Shown: piece after piece, positions 34,508 to 44,043 of the stretch | Position numbering within the stretch: position 1 is the first letter of the stretch | How the letters are laid out: each line of letters starts with the position of its first letter | DNA from: Rugosibacter aromaticivorans | GTDB taxonomy: Bacteria; Pseudomonadota; Gammaproteobacteria; Burkholderiales; Rhodocyclaceae | Length of the DNA stretch: 64,000 bases | Direction of reading: 5' to 3' | Assembly: GCF_000934545.1 (NCBI RefSeq) | Contig: NZ_CP010554.1 | Coordinates: 124,001 to 188,000 of the forward strand | Program-made: the position numbers and the translations under genes | Notes under the pieces: generated by a model | What the model was told of the DNA's origin: nothing | What the model saw: the letters and a program-made list of their open reading frames with translations, nothing else | Databases searched by the model: none

Positions 34508-34848
34508 CGTTGAATTCTCTGGAAGCTGCGGTAGTGGTCGTCAGTGTAATAGAACACGATCGGTGGCGAGCCGCCAGTGATGATGCGGCGTGCCCCTCGG
34601 TCATGGCGACCAGGGGTCGGCACCGTGTATTCGTGATAGTAGCCACGCGCTTTTTGTGGCAGCCGACGTTCGAAATTTTGAAAGACAATGCCGTCGCGGC
34701 GGTAAGGAAAGTCGCTACCCTGATCGATCAAGCGCAGCGTTTCGCGCGCTTCCGGTGGCAGCTGTGCAAGGGTTGTTTCGTCCGCCAGGGCAACCAGCGC
34801 AAACGCAGCGCTGCACAGAGTGACGAGACGGCTTAGTGCGGCGCGCAT
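34504..34848 (-). CDS. Exported barnase-family (RNase N1/T1) ribonuclease
   Basis: A 114-residue guanyl-specific ribonuclease with a signal peptide (MRAALSRLVTLCSAAFALVA, then LAD). Catalytic-type residues are in YYHEYTVPTPGRHDRGARRI (Glu and Arg) and FYYTDDHYRSFQRI (His). FPYRRDGIVFQNFERRLP matches the barnase core. It is followed with a 4-bp overlap by its barstar inhibitor and lies 6 bp before aspS. It may act in nutrient scavenging or interbacterial competition. Confidence 0.88.
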   Translation of the reverse strand: MRAALSRLVTLCSAAFALVALADETTLAQLPPEARETLRLIDQGSDFPYRRDGIVFQNFERRLPQKARGYYHEYTVPTPGRHDRGARRIITGGSPPIVFYYTDDHYRSFQRIQR

Positions 34849-34854
34849 GCGTTA

Positions 34855-36660
34855 TCAACCAACCTCAACCTGGGTTTCCACTTTCTGTCGCAGACGAATA
34901 TGCAGTTCGCGTAATTGTTTTTCGTCCACTGGGGACGGGGCATCGGTGAGCAGACACTGCGCGCGTTGCGTTTTGGGGAAGGCAATCACGTCGCGAATCG
35001 ATTCAGCGCCGGTCATCATGGTGACGATGCGATCAAGGCCGAACGCCAAGCCGCCATGCGGTGGCGCGCCATACTTGAGCGCATCAAGCAGGAAACCAAA
35101 TTTTGTCTGCTGCTCTTCAGGGCTGATACCGAGCGCCTGAAATACGCGTTCCTGAACCTCTGCGCGATGGATACGCACTGAGCCACCGCCCATTTCCCAG
35201 CCGTTCAAGGCGAGATCGTAAGCTTTGGCCAGGCACGCGCCCGGGTCGGTCGCCATGAGTTCCTCATGGCCATCTTTCGGGCTGGTGAATGGGTGATGGC
35301 AGGCATTCCAGCGTTTGTTTTCTTGATCATATTCAAACATCGGGAAATCGACCACCCACAAAGGCCGCCAGGCTTCGCCAGTGACATAGCCTTTTTCGTG
35401 GCCTATTTTGGTGCGCAATGCGCCGAGCGCGTCATTGACGACTTTTGTTTTGTCGGCACCAAAGAAAATCAGATCGCCGGATTGTGCGCCAGTACGTTCA
35501 ACGATGGCAGCCAGCGCTTTCTCGTGCAGATTTTTAACAATGGGCGATTGCAAACCTTCCTCGTTCAGCTGGGTGACGTTGTTGACTTTGATATAAGCTA
35601 GCCCCTTGGCGCCATAGATTTTCACGAACTCGGTGTAAGCATCGATCTCGCTGCGCGTGAGCGATTTTTCGCCACTGCCGCCGCCAGGGATGCGCAGGGC
35701 TGCGACACGGCCGCCCGAGGTGGCAGGGCCGCTGAATACCTTGAAGGCGACATCCGTGACGACATCCGCCACGTCAACCAGCTCAAGGGTGACGCGTAGA
35801 TCGGGCTTATCCGAGCCGAAGCGCTGCATGGCATCGGCATGGGTCATGCGCGGGAAGGGGTTAGGCAAATCGACGGCCAGCGCGGTTTTGAAGACGCTGC
35901 GTATCATGTCTTCCATCAAGGCAGTGATTTGTGTTTCATTCAGAAACGACGTTTCGATATCCACCTGGGTAAATTCGGGCTGCCGATCAGCGCGGAGGTC
36001 TTCGTCGCGGAAGCATTTAGTGATCTGGTAATAGCGGTCGTAACCAGCGACCATTAACAGCTGTTTGAATAACTGCGGTGATTGCGGCAGAGCGAAAAAC
36101 TGGCCGGGATGGACACGCGATGGCACCAGGTAATCGCGCGCGCCTTCAGGCGTTGACTTGGTCAGCATCGGTGTTTCGATATCGATGAAACCCGCATCGT
36201 CAAGGAAGCGGCGGAAAGCCATGGCTACCTTGTAGCGCAGCATGAGATTTTTTTGCATCTGCGGGCGGCGCAGATCAATCACGCGATGAGTGAGGCGCAC
36301 GTTTTCCGAGAGATTGTCTTCATCCAGCTGGAAAGGCGGCGTTACCGCCGTGTTGAGCACTTCCAGCTCATGACAGAGAATTTCGATTTCGCCGGTGGGC
36401 AGATTAGGGTTTTCGGTGCCGGCAGGACGGCGGCGCACACGGCCCGTGATGCGCAGGACATACTCGTTGCGCACATCTTCCGCTACCTTGAACATCTCGG
36501 ACCGGTCTGGGTCGCAAACAATTTGCGCCATGCCTTCGCGATCGCGCAGGTCGATGAAAATCACGCCGCCGTGATCACGCCGACGATGGTTCCAGCCGCA
36601 CAGGGTAACTATCTGGTCAACATGGGAGGCATTAACTTGACCGCAATAATGAGTACGCAT
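34855..36660 (-). CDS. aspS: Aspartyl-tRNA synthetase (likely non-discriminating)
   Basis: A 601-residue class II synthetase of the bacterial type. It has an N-terminal OB anticodon domain ([20 protein letters not shown]), motif 2 [19 protein letters not shown], the large GAD insertion domain (about 290-420) and motif 3 [15 protein letters not shown] near the C-terminus. Beta-proteobacterial forms often charge tRNA-Asp and tRNA-Asn; that specificity cannot be decided here. It is preceded by the DUF502 gene and followed by barnase/barstar and nudB. Confidence 0.96.
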   Translation of the reverse strand: MRTHYCGQVNASHVDQIVTLCGWNHRRRDHGGVIFIDLRDREGMAQIVCDPDRSEMFKVAEDVRNEYVLRITGRVRRRPAGTENPNLPTGEIEILCHELEVLNTAVTPPFQLDEDNLSENVRLTHRVIDLRRPQMQKNLMLRYKVAMAFRRFLDDAGFIDIETPMLTKSTPEGARDYLVPSRVHPGQFFALPQSPQLFKQLLMVAGYDRYYQITKCFRDEDLRADRQPEFTQVDIETSFLNETQITALMEDMIRSVFKTALAVDLPNPFPRMTHADAMQRFGSDKPDLRVTLELVDVADVVTDVAFKVFSGPATSGGRVAALRIPGGGSGEKSLTRSEIDAYTEFVKIYGAKGLAYIKVNNVTQLNEEGLQSPIVKNLHEKALAAIVERTGAQSGDLIFFGADKTKVVNDALGALRTKIGHEKGYVTGEAWRPLWVVDFPMFEYDQENKRWNACHHPFTSPKDGHEELMATDPGACLAKAYDLALNGWEMGGGSVRIHRAEVQERVFQALGISPEEQQTKFGFLLDALKYGAPPHGGLAFGLDRIVTMMTGAESIRDVIAFPKTQRAQCLLTDAPSPVDEKQLRELHIRLRQKVETQVEVG

Positions 36661-36708
36661 AATAAGTTCCGAACTGAGATGAATTGCCCCGGTGTGACGG
36701 TGGGCGGT

Positions 36709-37329
36709 TTATTGGTTTTTGGCGTGCCTGAGCGGGTTCCTCATGGGCGGGGCGACGACCCCCATGGAGACGATGTATTTCAATGCATCATCGACGTTCA
36801 TGTCGAGTTCGATGACATCGCGGCGTTTGACAAAGAAGAAAAATCCATTGACCGGGCTGGGGGTGGTCGGAATAAAAACGCCGACATATTCTTCAGGCAG
36901 CTTATTGGCGACATCGTGCGCCGGATTCCCTGTCTGAAAAGCAATGGCCCACGCCTCGGGATGCGGGTATCGCACCAGCAACACTTTGCGAAACGCATCA
37001 CCTTTCCCAGAGAAGAGCGTATCGCTAACTTGTTTAACTGCGTAATAGACCGATTTGACGACGGGAATGCGCGAAAGCATGGCTTCCCAAAAGCGCACCA
37101 AGCGTTGACCGACGATGTTTGCGGCAAGCAGCCCCGTAAGCAGAATGACTGCAATCGTCAGAATAACGCCCAGACCCGGCAGGTAGAAACCCAGCAGATT
37201 TTCAGGTTGAATGGCCGTGGGCAAAAGCTTCAACGACTGATCCATCGAGCGCACGATCAGTGACAGCACCCAGATGGTGATTCCCAGAGGTACCCAGATG
37301 AGTAAGCCAGTAACGAAATATTTTTTCAA
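36709..37329 (-). CDS. DUF502 family inner-membrane protein
   Basis: A 206-residue membrane protein with two N-terminal hydrophobic segments (about 5-25, 45-72), then a conserved cytoplasmic part with IPVVKSVYYAVKQVSDTLFS and IPTTPSPVNGFFFFV. The family is widespread next to aspS and fmdB in beta-proteobacteria; its function is unknown. It lies 48 bp upstream of aspS and 29 bp after the FmdB-like gene on the same strand. Confidence 0.9.
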   Translation of the reverse strand: MKKYFVTGLLIWVPLGITIWVLSLIVRSMDQSLKLLPTAIQPENLLGFYLPGLGVILTIAVILLTGLLAANIVGQRLVRFWEAMLSRIPVVKSVYYAVKQVSDTLFSGKGDAFRKVLLVRYPHPEAWAIAFQTGNPAHDVANKLPEEYVGVFIPTTPSPVNGFFFFVKRRDVIELDMNVDDALKYIVSMGVVAPPMRNPLRHAKNQ

Positions 37330-37358
37330 GGCAAAGAGGCCGTTTTGGCGGGTAGCAT

Positions 37359-37673
37359 TTAAGCCTTGGTGCTGGCAGATTCGCTTTTGCTCGCGGGTGT
37401 CGCTGTCGCTGGAGCGGCCTTGGTTTCAATCTTGGTTTCCGCCCTGGTTTCTGATGTTGTCTCGGTGATTACGGCAGGTTTTCCTGCTGGACCTCCTTTA
37501 AAGTCAGTAGCATACCAGCCACTCCCCTTGAGCTGAAAGCCGGGAGCGGTGAGTTGTTTGGCTAAGGATTCAGACTGACATTGAGGGCAGAGCGTCAGCA
37601 GAGGGTCGCTTATTTTCTGCATGAACTCTTTCTCAAAGCCGCACTGAGTGCAACGATAAGCGTAGATTGGCAT
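37359..37673 (-). CDS. FmdB-family zinc-ribbon protein
   Basis: A 104-residue protein. The first 50 residues form the FmdB zinc ribbon (MPIYAYRCTQCGFEKEFMQK, then CPQCQ), with four Cys residues as CxxC pairs. The C-terminal half is Ala/Thr/Lys-rich and disordered-looking. ATG 37673 begins exactly at the conserved MPIYAYRC; a longer frame adds 19 unrelated residues. It is a putative regulatory protein of unknown role, located as usual before DUF502 and aspS. Confidence 0.9.
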   Translation of the reverse strand: MPIYAYRCTQCGFEKEFMQKISDPLLTLCPQCQSESLAKQLTAPGFQLKGSGWYATDFKGGPAGKPAVITETTSETRAETKIETKAAPATATPASKSESASTKA

Positions 37674-37757
37674 GGCATTCTCCGGTATTTCTGAATAGCA
37701 GATAATTATAGCCGAAGGCCCCCTGGCCAAGGAATCGGGGAATTCGTGGTGCAGGGC

Positions 37758-38615
37758 TTACAGCGTGGTGCCGAGATAAGCCTGAGTGAGCGGTTTGCCC
37801 CAGATCAAGGCAACGATCCCCGCTGCGGCAAGATAAGGCCCGAAAGGAATGGGCTCCTGGCGGCCGTGTTTTGACATCACCATGAGCAGGATGCCGACCA
37901 CGGCGCCCACCAGGGAGGATAACAGAATAGTCAAGGGAAGCATTTGCCACCCCAGCCAGGCACCGAGGGCCGCCAATAATTTAAAGTCGCCGTAACCCAT
38001 GCCCTCTTTGCCGGTGACAAGCTTGAATAGCCAATACACGCTCCAAAGGGACAGATAGCCTGCTATAGCCCCAATCACTGCACTTTTAAGATCGGTATAT
38101 GTGCCAAACAGATTAAATAGCAAACCAATCCATAGCAGCGGTAGCGTAATGTCATCGGGTAGCAGTCGCGTATCGTAGTCGATGCCTGTGAGTGAAATCA
38201 GCGCCGCGATAAAAATTAGCGCGCCCCAACCCGCAGCAGTTAAACCAAAGTGCATGGCAGCGAAGGCAAACAACGCCGCTGTCGCTAGTTCTATCAAGGG
38301 GTAGCGAATAGAGATCGGTGTTTTGCAAGCGCTGCAACGGCCACGCAGAAAAAACCAGCTAAAGAGCGGGATATTCTCAGTCGCCGTAATGGCATGGCTA
38401 CATTTGGGGCAACGCGAGCGCGGACGAGACAGACTGAGTGGCTCAAAAACGGGTGGCGTGTCACCGCGCAAATCGGCACATTGCACGGCCCAATCGCGCT
38501 CCATCATGATAGGCAAACGGTGAATCACGACATTAAGAAAGCTGCCAACCATCAAGCCCAGCACGCTGGCGATCAAAACAACCACCGACGGATCCGTAAA
38601 CCACAAGGCGCTCAT
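37758..38615 (-). CDS. pilD: Type IV prepilin peptidase/N-methyltransferase
   Basis: A 285-residue inner-membrane enzyme that cleaves and N-methylates prepilins. The cytoplasmic loop has the zinc-binding pairs RCPKC and RCSACKTP (about 68-97). The two catalytic aspartates are in GIDYDTRLLPDDITLP and GKEGMGYGDFKLL. About seven membrane segments follow. It is 9 bp downstream of pilC. The linked pilB ATPase gene usually found here is not next to them. Confidence 0.95.
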   Translation of the reverse strand: MSALWFTDPSVVVLIASVLGLMVGSFLNVVIHRLPIMMERDWAVQCADLRGDTPPVFEPLSLSRPRSRCPKCSHAITATENIPLFSWFFLRGRCSACKTPISIRYPLIELATAALFAFAAMHFGLTAAGWGALIFIAALISLTGIDYDTRLLPDDITLPLLWIGLLFNLFGTYTDLKSAVIGAIAGYLSLWSVYWLFKLVTGKEGMGYGDFKLLAALGAWLGWQMLPLTILLSSLVGAVVGILLMVMSKHGRQEPIPFGPYLAAAGIVALIWGKPLTQAYLGTTL

Positions 38616-38624
38616 GAACAGCGC

Positions 38625-39857
38625 TTAACCGACAACCGAGCCAAGCTTGAAGATGGGTAGGTACATCGCAACGACGAGGCCACCGATAAGCACACCAAGA
38701 AATACCATGATGATGGGCTCCATCAGGCTGGACAGCGCACCGACAGCATCGTCAACCTCAGCCTCGAAAAAGTCAGCCACCTTGCCCAGCATTGAATCGA
38801 GCTGCCCTGATTCTTCGCCAATAGCGACCATTTGCGTCACCATGGGCGGAAATACATCCGAGTTTTGCATAGCGACTGTCAGGCTCGAGCCGGTACTCAC
38901 CTCGTTTTGAATCTGTTGGGTAGCAGTGGCATAGACGTAGTTGCCTGATGCACCTCCGACGGAATCCAGCGCCTCAACAAGGGGTACACCTGCGGCAAAC
39001 ATGGTGGATAAAGTACGTGTCCAGCGGGCGATAGAGGTTTTGCGAATCAGATCGCCAAAGACGGGTAGCTTGAGCGCATATTTGTCCACTGCGATCTGGA
39101 AGGCGCGTGAGCGCTTGAAAGCGTACACCATGCCATAGATAGCGGCAAATAGAGCGCCGAAGATAATATGCCAGTTCGCCACAAAACCATCGGAAATGGC
39201 GATAACGACCAAGGTAGGACCCGGCAGATCACCGCCAAAACTGGCGAATACGCCTTTGAACGCGGGAACAACGAAAATCATGATTACCGCTGTGATAACA
39301 AAGGCGACCACCAGAATCGATGTTGGGTAGAACATCGCGCTTTTCAGCTTGGACTTGATCGCCTGAATTTTTTCTTTGTAGCTTGCTAGCCGATCAAGCA
39401 GTGTGTCCAGAATCCCCGCTTGCTCACCCGCAGCGACAAGATTGCAGAACAACGCATCGAAATGGATTGGGTATTTGCGAAATGCAGTGGCTAGACTAGC
39501 CCCTGTTTCAACATCCGTTTTTATGCTGATCAACAGTCTGGCGAGCGCGGGGTTGTTGGTACCCTTACCAACAATGTCAAAGGACTGCAATAGAGGCACG
39601 CCAGACTTAACCATCGTGGCAAGCTGACGGGTAAATAGCGTGATGTCCTTGTCGGTGACTTTGCCGCCAGAGCCGATTTTTTTCTGTTTCAGCTTGCTGA
39701 CCAAAATCCCCTGTCGGCGCAAGGCTACCTGCGCAACAGCCAAGCTGGGTGCATTCATTTCGCCACGGACAACTTTGCCGGTTCTATTCTTGCCTTCCCA
39801 AAGAAAGCTTGCCTCTTTTACAAGAATTTTTTTTTGCGCCGTTGTCGTTGTCGCCAT
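38625..39857 (-). CDS. pilC: Type IV pilus assembly inner-membrane protein PilC
   Basis: A 410-residue GspF/PilC platform protein. Two homologous halves are visible: FTRQLATMVKSGVPLLQSFD (about 93) with FCNLVAAGEQAGILDTLLDR, and WTRTLSTMFAAGVPLVEALD (about 285) with MVAIGEESGQLDSMLGKVAD. Each half is followed by membrane segments. It anchors the PilB/PilT motors at the pilus base. It forms an operon with pilD; pilB is not upstream, where the CBS transporter gene begins instead. Confidence 0.95.
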   Translation of the reverse strand: MATTTTAQKKILVKEASFLWEGKNRTGKVVRGEMNAPSLAVAQVALRRQGILVSKLKQKKIGSGGKVTDKDITLFTRQLATMVKSGVPLLQSFDIVGKGTNNPALARLLISIKTDVETGASLATAFRKYPIHFDALFCNLVAAGEQAGILDTLLDRLASYKEKIQAIKSKLKSAMFYPTSILVVAFVITAVIMIFVVPAFKGVFASFGGDLPGPTLVVIAISDGFVANWHIIFGALFAAIYGMVYAFKRSRAFQIAVDKYALKLPVFGDLIRKTSIARWTRTLSTMFAAGVPLVEALDSVGGASGNYVYATATQQIQNEVSTGSSLTVAMQNSDVFPPMVTQMVAIGEESGQLDSMLGKVADFFEAEVDDAVGALSSLMEPIIMVFLGVLIGGLVVAMYLPIFKLGSVVG

Positions 39858-39914
39858 CCCCTTATCCTCAGTCTAGTTGCTTGTCACTGCGCCCGACAAA
39901 CCGTGGCAAGCGTA

Positions 39915-41186
39915 TCACTCTTGTCCAGGATAGTGAAGCCGAACCATTTTAACCTTACGGTTCTGGGTCTGAATAATCTCCATGGGTACCCCACTCACTC
40001 TGACACCGACACCAACCTCAGGGATGTCTTGCAGGTGCTCGATGATCAACCCATTCAGGGTGCGCGGGCCGTCGACGGGCAGATCGAGTTCAAGCTGACG
40101 ATTTAACTCGCGCAAGCTGATGGCACCATCAACCAACACGGTGCCTGCCTCATCCCACGTCAGGCGCGTACCTACATCCGCTTGCCGGGTGGTGAATTTT
40201 CCTACCAGTGCTTCAACAATATCTTCCAGGGTAACCAAGCCTTGGATTTCGCCATACTCATCCACCACCAGACCGAGGCGCTGGCGGTTTTCGCGGAAGA
40301 ACTGAAGCTGCATGTAGATGGGTGTCGCTGCCGGAATGAAATACGGCGCGGTCATTCTTTCGCGTAAGGTTTCCAGATTGATTTCACCGTTAAACGCCTC
40401 GCTAAGCAAATGGCGCAGGCGGAGCACGCCTATGACATTTGCTGAGTCATGCTCGGAAACAATCACGCGTGTGTGGTAGCTGGTAGCAAGCTGCGCCATG
40501 ATTTCATCAATGGGCGCAGCGATATCAATCGTTTCTATTTCACCCCGCGGCGTCATGATATCGGCCACAGTGACATGTTCCAGTTCAAACAAATTCAGCA
40601 GAATGGAACGGTGCTGTGAGGGGATAAATTGGCCAGAATCAAGCACCACAGCGCGTAACTCTTCAACGGATAAATGGTGCCCTTCGGCGTCTGGTTTGGG
40701 TTGCAGATGCAGTAACCGCAACAGGGAGCGGACAAACAGATTGATGAACCAGACGACGGGGTAAGCGATACGCAACAATGGCGTCAGAATGTAGCTGATG
40801 CGAATGGCCAGCCAGTCTGAATACATTGCCCCGGCGACCTTTGGCGTGATTTCTGAAAATACCAGCAAGCAGAAGGTGACAAAGAGCGCACCGGCCTCAA
40901 GCGACCATTTTTCGTCACCAAAGACGGTCACCGCAATATTTGCGGTCAGCATGGCGGCCAGCGAATTAATGAGGGTGTTGCCAAGCAAAATCATGCCAAG
41001 CAGCTGATCTGTTTTGCTCAGCAACTGGATTGCCAGCCGTGCACCACGGTGTTCTCCTTTGGCTAAATGCCGCAGACGAATGCGGTTGGAAGCCATCATC
41101 ACGGTTTCGGCCATGGAAAAAAAGCCGGACAAAATCAGCAATGCGGCAAGCGCCACAAATTGCGTACTGAGGGGTAATTCATCCAT
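39915..41186 (-). CDS. HlyC/CorC (CNNM-type) CBS-domain transporter
   Basis: A 423-residue protein with a DUF21/CNNM membrane domain of about four helices (1-190), a CBS pair (about 205-330; IMTPRGEIETIDIAAPIDEI and YGEIQGLVTLEDIVEALVGK) and a C-terminal CorC_HlyC domain (about 345-420). Related proteins are implicated in magnesium or cobalt export. It lies 23 bp downstream of the CcsA-like gene on the same strand. Confidence 0.88.
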   Translation of the reverse strand: MDELPLSTQFVALAALLILSGFFSMAETVMMASNRIRLRHLAKGEHRGARLAIQLLSKTDQLLGMILLGNTLINSLAAMLTANIAVTVFGDEKWSLEAGALFVTFCLLVFSEITPKVAGAMYSDWLAIRISYILTPLLRIAYPVVWFINLFVRSLLRLLHLQPKPDAEGHHLSVEELRAVVLDSGQFIPSQHRSILLNLFELEHVTVADIMTPRGEIETIDIAAPIDEIMAQLATSYHTRVIVSEHDSANVIGVLRLRHLLSEAFNGEINLETLRERMTAPYFIPAATPIYMQLQFFRENRQRLGLVVDEYGEIQGLVTLEDIVEALVGKFTTRQADVGTRLTWDEAGTVLVDGAISLRELNRQLELDLPVDGPRTLNGLIIEHLQDIPEVGVGVRVSGVPMEIIQTQNRKVKMVRLHYPGQE

Positions 41187-41209
41187 CGATTCGGGCCATA
41201 CGATTCAAG

Positions 41210-42064
41210 TCATGTGCTGCGGTTGAGAATAATCTCAAGCACAAAGCGGCTGCCAACATAGGCTAGCAGCAAGGCCAGAAACCCGGCCAGCGTCCAGCGT
41301 AATGCCACCCTGCCGCGCCAGCCACGCAGATGGCGACCGATAAGCAAGGCGGCGAAAATCAGCCAGGAAATAATCGCAAACACTGTTTTATGGTCAAACG
41401 TTAACGCCTTGCCAAACAAGTCTTCAGAAAAAAACACGCCCGAAACCAAGGTTAATGTCAGCAGCACAAAGGCGATATGAATTAAGCGAAACAGAATGGT
41501 TTCCATTGTGAGCAAGGGGGGCAGGCTCGCGAGCAAAGGTGAAATTTTCCCGCGATGCAACCCACGCTCAGCTGCTGCCATGAGTAAAGCGTGCAAAGCG
41601 GCCAATGTAAACAGGCTGTAAGCCAGCATGGCGGCGAGCAAATGCAGACGCAGGGCCGTTGAGCTGGCATTGGCCAGGATATGCGGTTCGGCAAATAGGG
41701 CAGGTAACAGGCTGGCTAAAGCCGCGGCGGGTAAACCCAGTGCCAGCAAGCCATTCAGCCGGGCGAAAAAACTTTCAATCCAAAACAACACGATAGCCAG
41801 CCACACCATCACAGACAACGCGATGGCAAAACCAAAGTGCACTTGGGTACCATCAAAAATTGCCATGCGGATACTTACCGCATGAGCAGCTAAGGCGGCG
41901 AGCAAAATACTGCGCTCGACCAAGGGTAAGCCGGGTAACCCGGACAATTCGCGGGAAGACTGGTTCAGTAGCGAACCACGCCAACTCGTGCGCCATAATT
42001 GGAGCGATAGTGCGGTATATATCGCAGCAGCCAGCACATGCATTACTATTGGGGACATTCGCAA
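41210..42064 (-). CDS. CcsA/YpjD-like cytochrome c assembly-family membrane protein
   Basis: A 284-residue polytopic protein with about eight hydrophobic segments and LHLLAAMLAYSLFTLAALHA and DHKTVFAIISWLIFAALLIG, in which His residues could bind haem as in CcsA proteins. YpjD-type members are encoded divergently from ffh in many proteobacteria, exactly as here. The precise role is uncertain. The intergenic space to ffh is only 34 bp between start codons, so the promoters overlap the genes. Confidence 0.82.
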   Translation of the reverse strand: MRMSPIVMHVLAAAIYTALSLQLWRTSWRGSLLNQSSRELSGLPGLPLVERSILLAALAAHAVSIRMAIFDGTQVHFGFAIALSVMVWLAIVLFWIESFFARLNGLLALGLPAAALASLLPALFAEPHILANASSTALRLHLLAAMLAYSLFTLAALHALLMAAAERGLHRGKISPLLASLPPLLTMETILFRLIHIAFVLLTLTLVSGVFFSEDLFGKALTFDHKTVFAIISWLIFAALLIGRHLRGWRGRVALRWTLAGFLALLLAYVGSRFVLEIILNRST

Positions 42065-42098
42065 AGTCTACACCAAGCCACTTAATCTTATTGTCATC

Positions 42099-43454
42099 AT
42101 GCTCGACAACCTAACCCAGCGCTTCGGCCGCGTCGTTAAAAATCTCCGTGGTCAGGCACACCTGACCGAAGACAACATTACAGACATGCTCAGGGAAGTG
42201 CGCATGGCCTTGCTCGAAGCGGATGTTGCTTTGCCCGTCGTCAAAGAATTTATCTCCCGGGTGAAAGAAAAGTCGCTCGGTCAGGAGGTCGTTGGTTCAT
42301 TAACACCCGGCCAGGCGCTGGTAGGTGTTGTTCAGCGCGAATTAACCGAGCTCATGGGTGGTGCGAGTGTCGCCCTGAATCTGGCAACGCAGCCCCCCGC
42401 GATTATGCTTATGGTCGGCTTGCAAGGCGCGGGTAAAACAACCACCACCGCCAAACTGGGTAAATGGCTCAAAGAGCGGCAAAAGAAAAAAGTGCTCACC
42501 GTCAGTTGCGACGTGTATCGCCCCGCTGCCATAGAACAGTTAAAAACCGTATCCGCCCAGGCGGGCATCGATTTTTTTCCTTCGTCGCCTGATCAAAAGC
42601 CGGCCGATATCGCCGCGGCAGCCATCGATTATGCCAAGCGACACTTTTATGATGCGCTCTTTATCGATACCGCCGGACGGCTGGCGATTGATACTGCGAT
42701 GATGACCGAGATACGCGATTTGCATGCGCAGGTCAAACCTATCGAAACCCTGTTCATCGTGGATGCCATGCTTGGCCAGGATGCTGTGAACACCGCCAAG
42801 ACATTTGCTGAAATGCTGCCCTTAACCGGCATTATTCTGACCAAGCTGGATGGTGACGCCCGCGGCGGTGCGGCGCTATCCGTGCGGCAAATCACCGGCA
42901 AACCCATCAAGTTTGCCGGGGTGGGCGAAAAGCTCGACGGGCTGGAAGAATTTCATCCCGAACGCATGGCCAGCCGTATTCTCGGTATGGGCGATATTCT
43001 GAGTCTGGTTGAAGAGGCTCAGCGTAACGTTGATCACGACAAAGCGCAGGCGTTTGCCAAGAAAATGAAAGCCGGCAAGGGCTTTGATCTGAACGACTTC
43101 AAAGAGCAAATCGGGCAGATGAAAAAAATGGGCGGCATGGCCGGCCTGCTCGACAAGCTGCCTGCGCAGTTAAGCCGGGCTGCGCAACAGGCAGGCGGCG
43201 CGGTGAATGATAAATCGATGAACCGTCTGGAAGGCATCATCAATTCGATGACACCTGCCGAACGCGCAAAACCCGAAATCATCAAGGCTACGCGCAAGCG
43301 GCGCATTGCGCTGGGCGCGGGGGTGCAGGTGCAGGAAGTGAATCGCCTGCTCAATCAATTCGAGCAGACACAGAAAATGATGAAGCAGTTTTCCAAAGGC
43401 GGTATGCAGAAGATGATGCGCGGCATGAAGGGGATGTTACCGGGGATGCGGTGA
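42099..43454 (+). CDS. ffh: Signal recognition particle protein Ffh
   Basis: A 451-residue SRP GTPase that targets membrane proteins co-translationally with 4.5S RNA and FtsY. N domain at the start (MLDNLTQRFGRVVKNLRGQ), G1 GLQGAGKTTTTAKLG (about 106), DTAGRLAID (about 190), TKLDGDARGG (about 247), and a methionine-rich M domain ending KMMRGMKGMLPGMR. ATG 42099 matches the family start; an upstream frame adds 37 unrelated residues overlapping the divergent gene. Confidence 0.96.
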   Translation: MLDNLTQRFGRVVKNLRGQAHLTEDNITDMLREVRMALLEADVALPVVKEFISRVKEKSLGQEVVGSLTPGQALVGVVQRELTELMGGASVALNLATQPPAIMLMVGLQGAGKTTTTAKLGKWLKERQKKKVLTVSCDVYRPAAIEQLKTVSAQAGIDFFPSSPDQKPADIAAAAIDYAKRHFYDALFIDTAGRLAIDTAMMTEIRDLHAQVKPIETLFIVDAMLGQDAVNTAKTFAEMLPLTGIILTKLDGDARGGAALSVRQITGKPIKFAGVGEKLDGLEEFHPERMASRILGMGDILSLVEEAQRNVDHDKAQAFAKKMKAGKGFDLNDFKEQIGQMKKMGGMAGLLDKLPAQLSRAAQQAGGAVNDKSMNRLEGIINSMTPAERAKPEIIKATRKRRIALGAGVQVQEVNRLLNQFEQTQKMMKQFSKGGMQKMMRGMKGMLPGMR

Positions 43455-43506
43455 CGCCGGCCCGCGAAGCGGAATCCCCGGCGCGGTGGTCAATCAGAAA
43501 CAAGGC

Positions 43507-43572
43507 AAAAGTCGGCGCTACAAGGCGGTCGAGCAAAATGCGCTCTCCTCGCCGCTGCGGATGGCGATACGG
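43507..43572 (+). repeat. Dispersed modular repeat, 66-bp form, after ffh
   Basis: It starts AAAAGTCGGCGCT and ends GATACGG with an unrelated interior of about 46 bp. It is located 52 bp past the ffh stop in a 260-bp non-coding stretch that contains nothing else recognisable. Confidence 0.5.
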
Positions 43573-43715
43573 CGAGGATCTAACGGGGTCGAAGTAAATT
43601 GGTCAGCTTCAACCTTCTTTGGAACCGATTGCCACGCCGCCCACGAATCCAGCGCGGATTACCGTTTTTCTGAACAGAAAATCGTAGCCTTTCTTATTAC
43701 GTAGAACCCGACGCC

Positions 43716-43988
43716 CTAATGCGTATGCAGCTTCTCCTGAAGCCAAACCTTGATCAGCGATTGATAGGAAACGTCGCGGGCGTTGGCGGCGGCTTTGAGG
43801 GCGTCAAGCAGATGTTGCGGCAGCCGCAGAGAAATCGTCTTCGTTGAGGGTTTCAGGTTTGGCAGCACGGCACGCTGGGCTTTCTTCCAGTCCAGAAATT
43901 CTGTCGAGTCTTTTCCCCTGGTTTCCCAAAAGGTGCGCTCTGCCGCTTCGTTCTTGAATTTCGGCAGCTGTTTAGTTTGCTTGCTCAT
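43716..43988 (-). CDS. BrnA/CopG-like antitoxin without partner
   Basis: A 90-residue protein. The C-terminal 45 residues (TISLRLPQHLLDALKAAANA, then RDVSYQSLIKVWLQEKL) form a ribbon-helix-helix domain as in BrnA antitoxins, preceded by the conserved WETRGKDSTEFLDW region. BrnA normally follows the BrnT RNase gene. Upstream here are only 55 bp before the transglycosylase gene, so no toxin is present. ATG 43988 is chosen at the conserved MSKQ start. It may act as an orphan regulator. Confidence 0.75.
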   Translation of the reverse strand: MSKQTKQLPKFKNEAAERTFWETRGKDSTEFLDWKKAQRAVLPNLKPSTKTISLRLPQHLLDALKAAANARDVSYQSLIKVWLQEKLHTH

Positions 43989-44043
43989 AGATGATCCTTT
44001 CTTTCCGATGCATGCCATGGGTTGAAAGCGCGTAAAAGACTTC

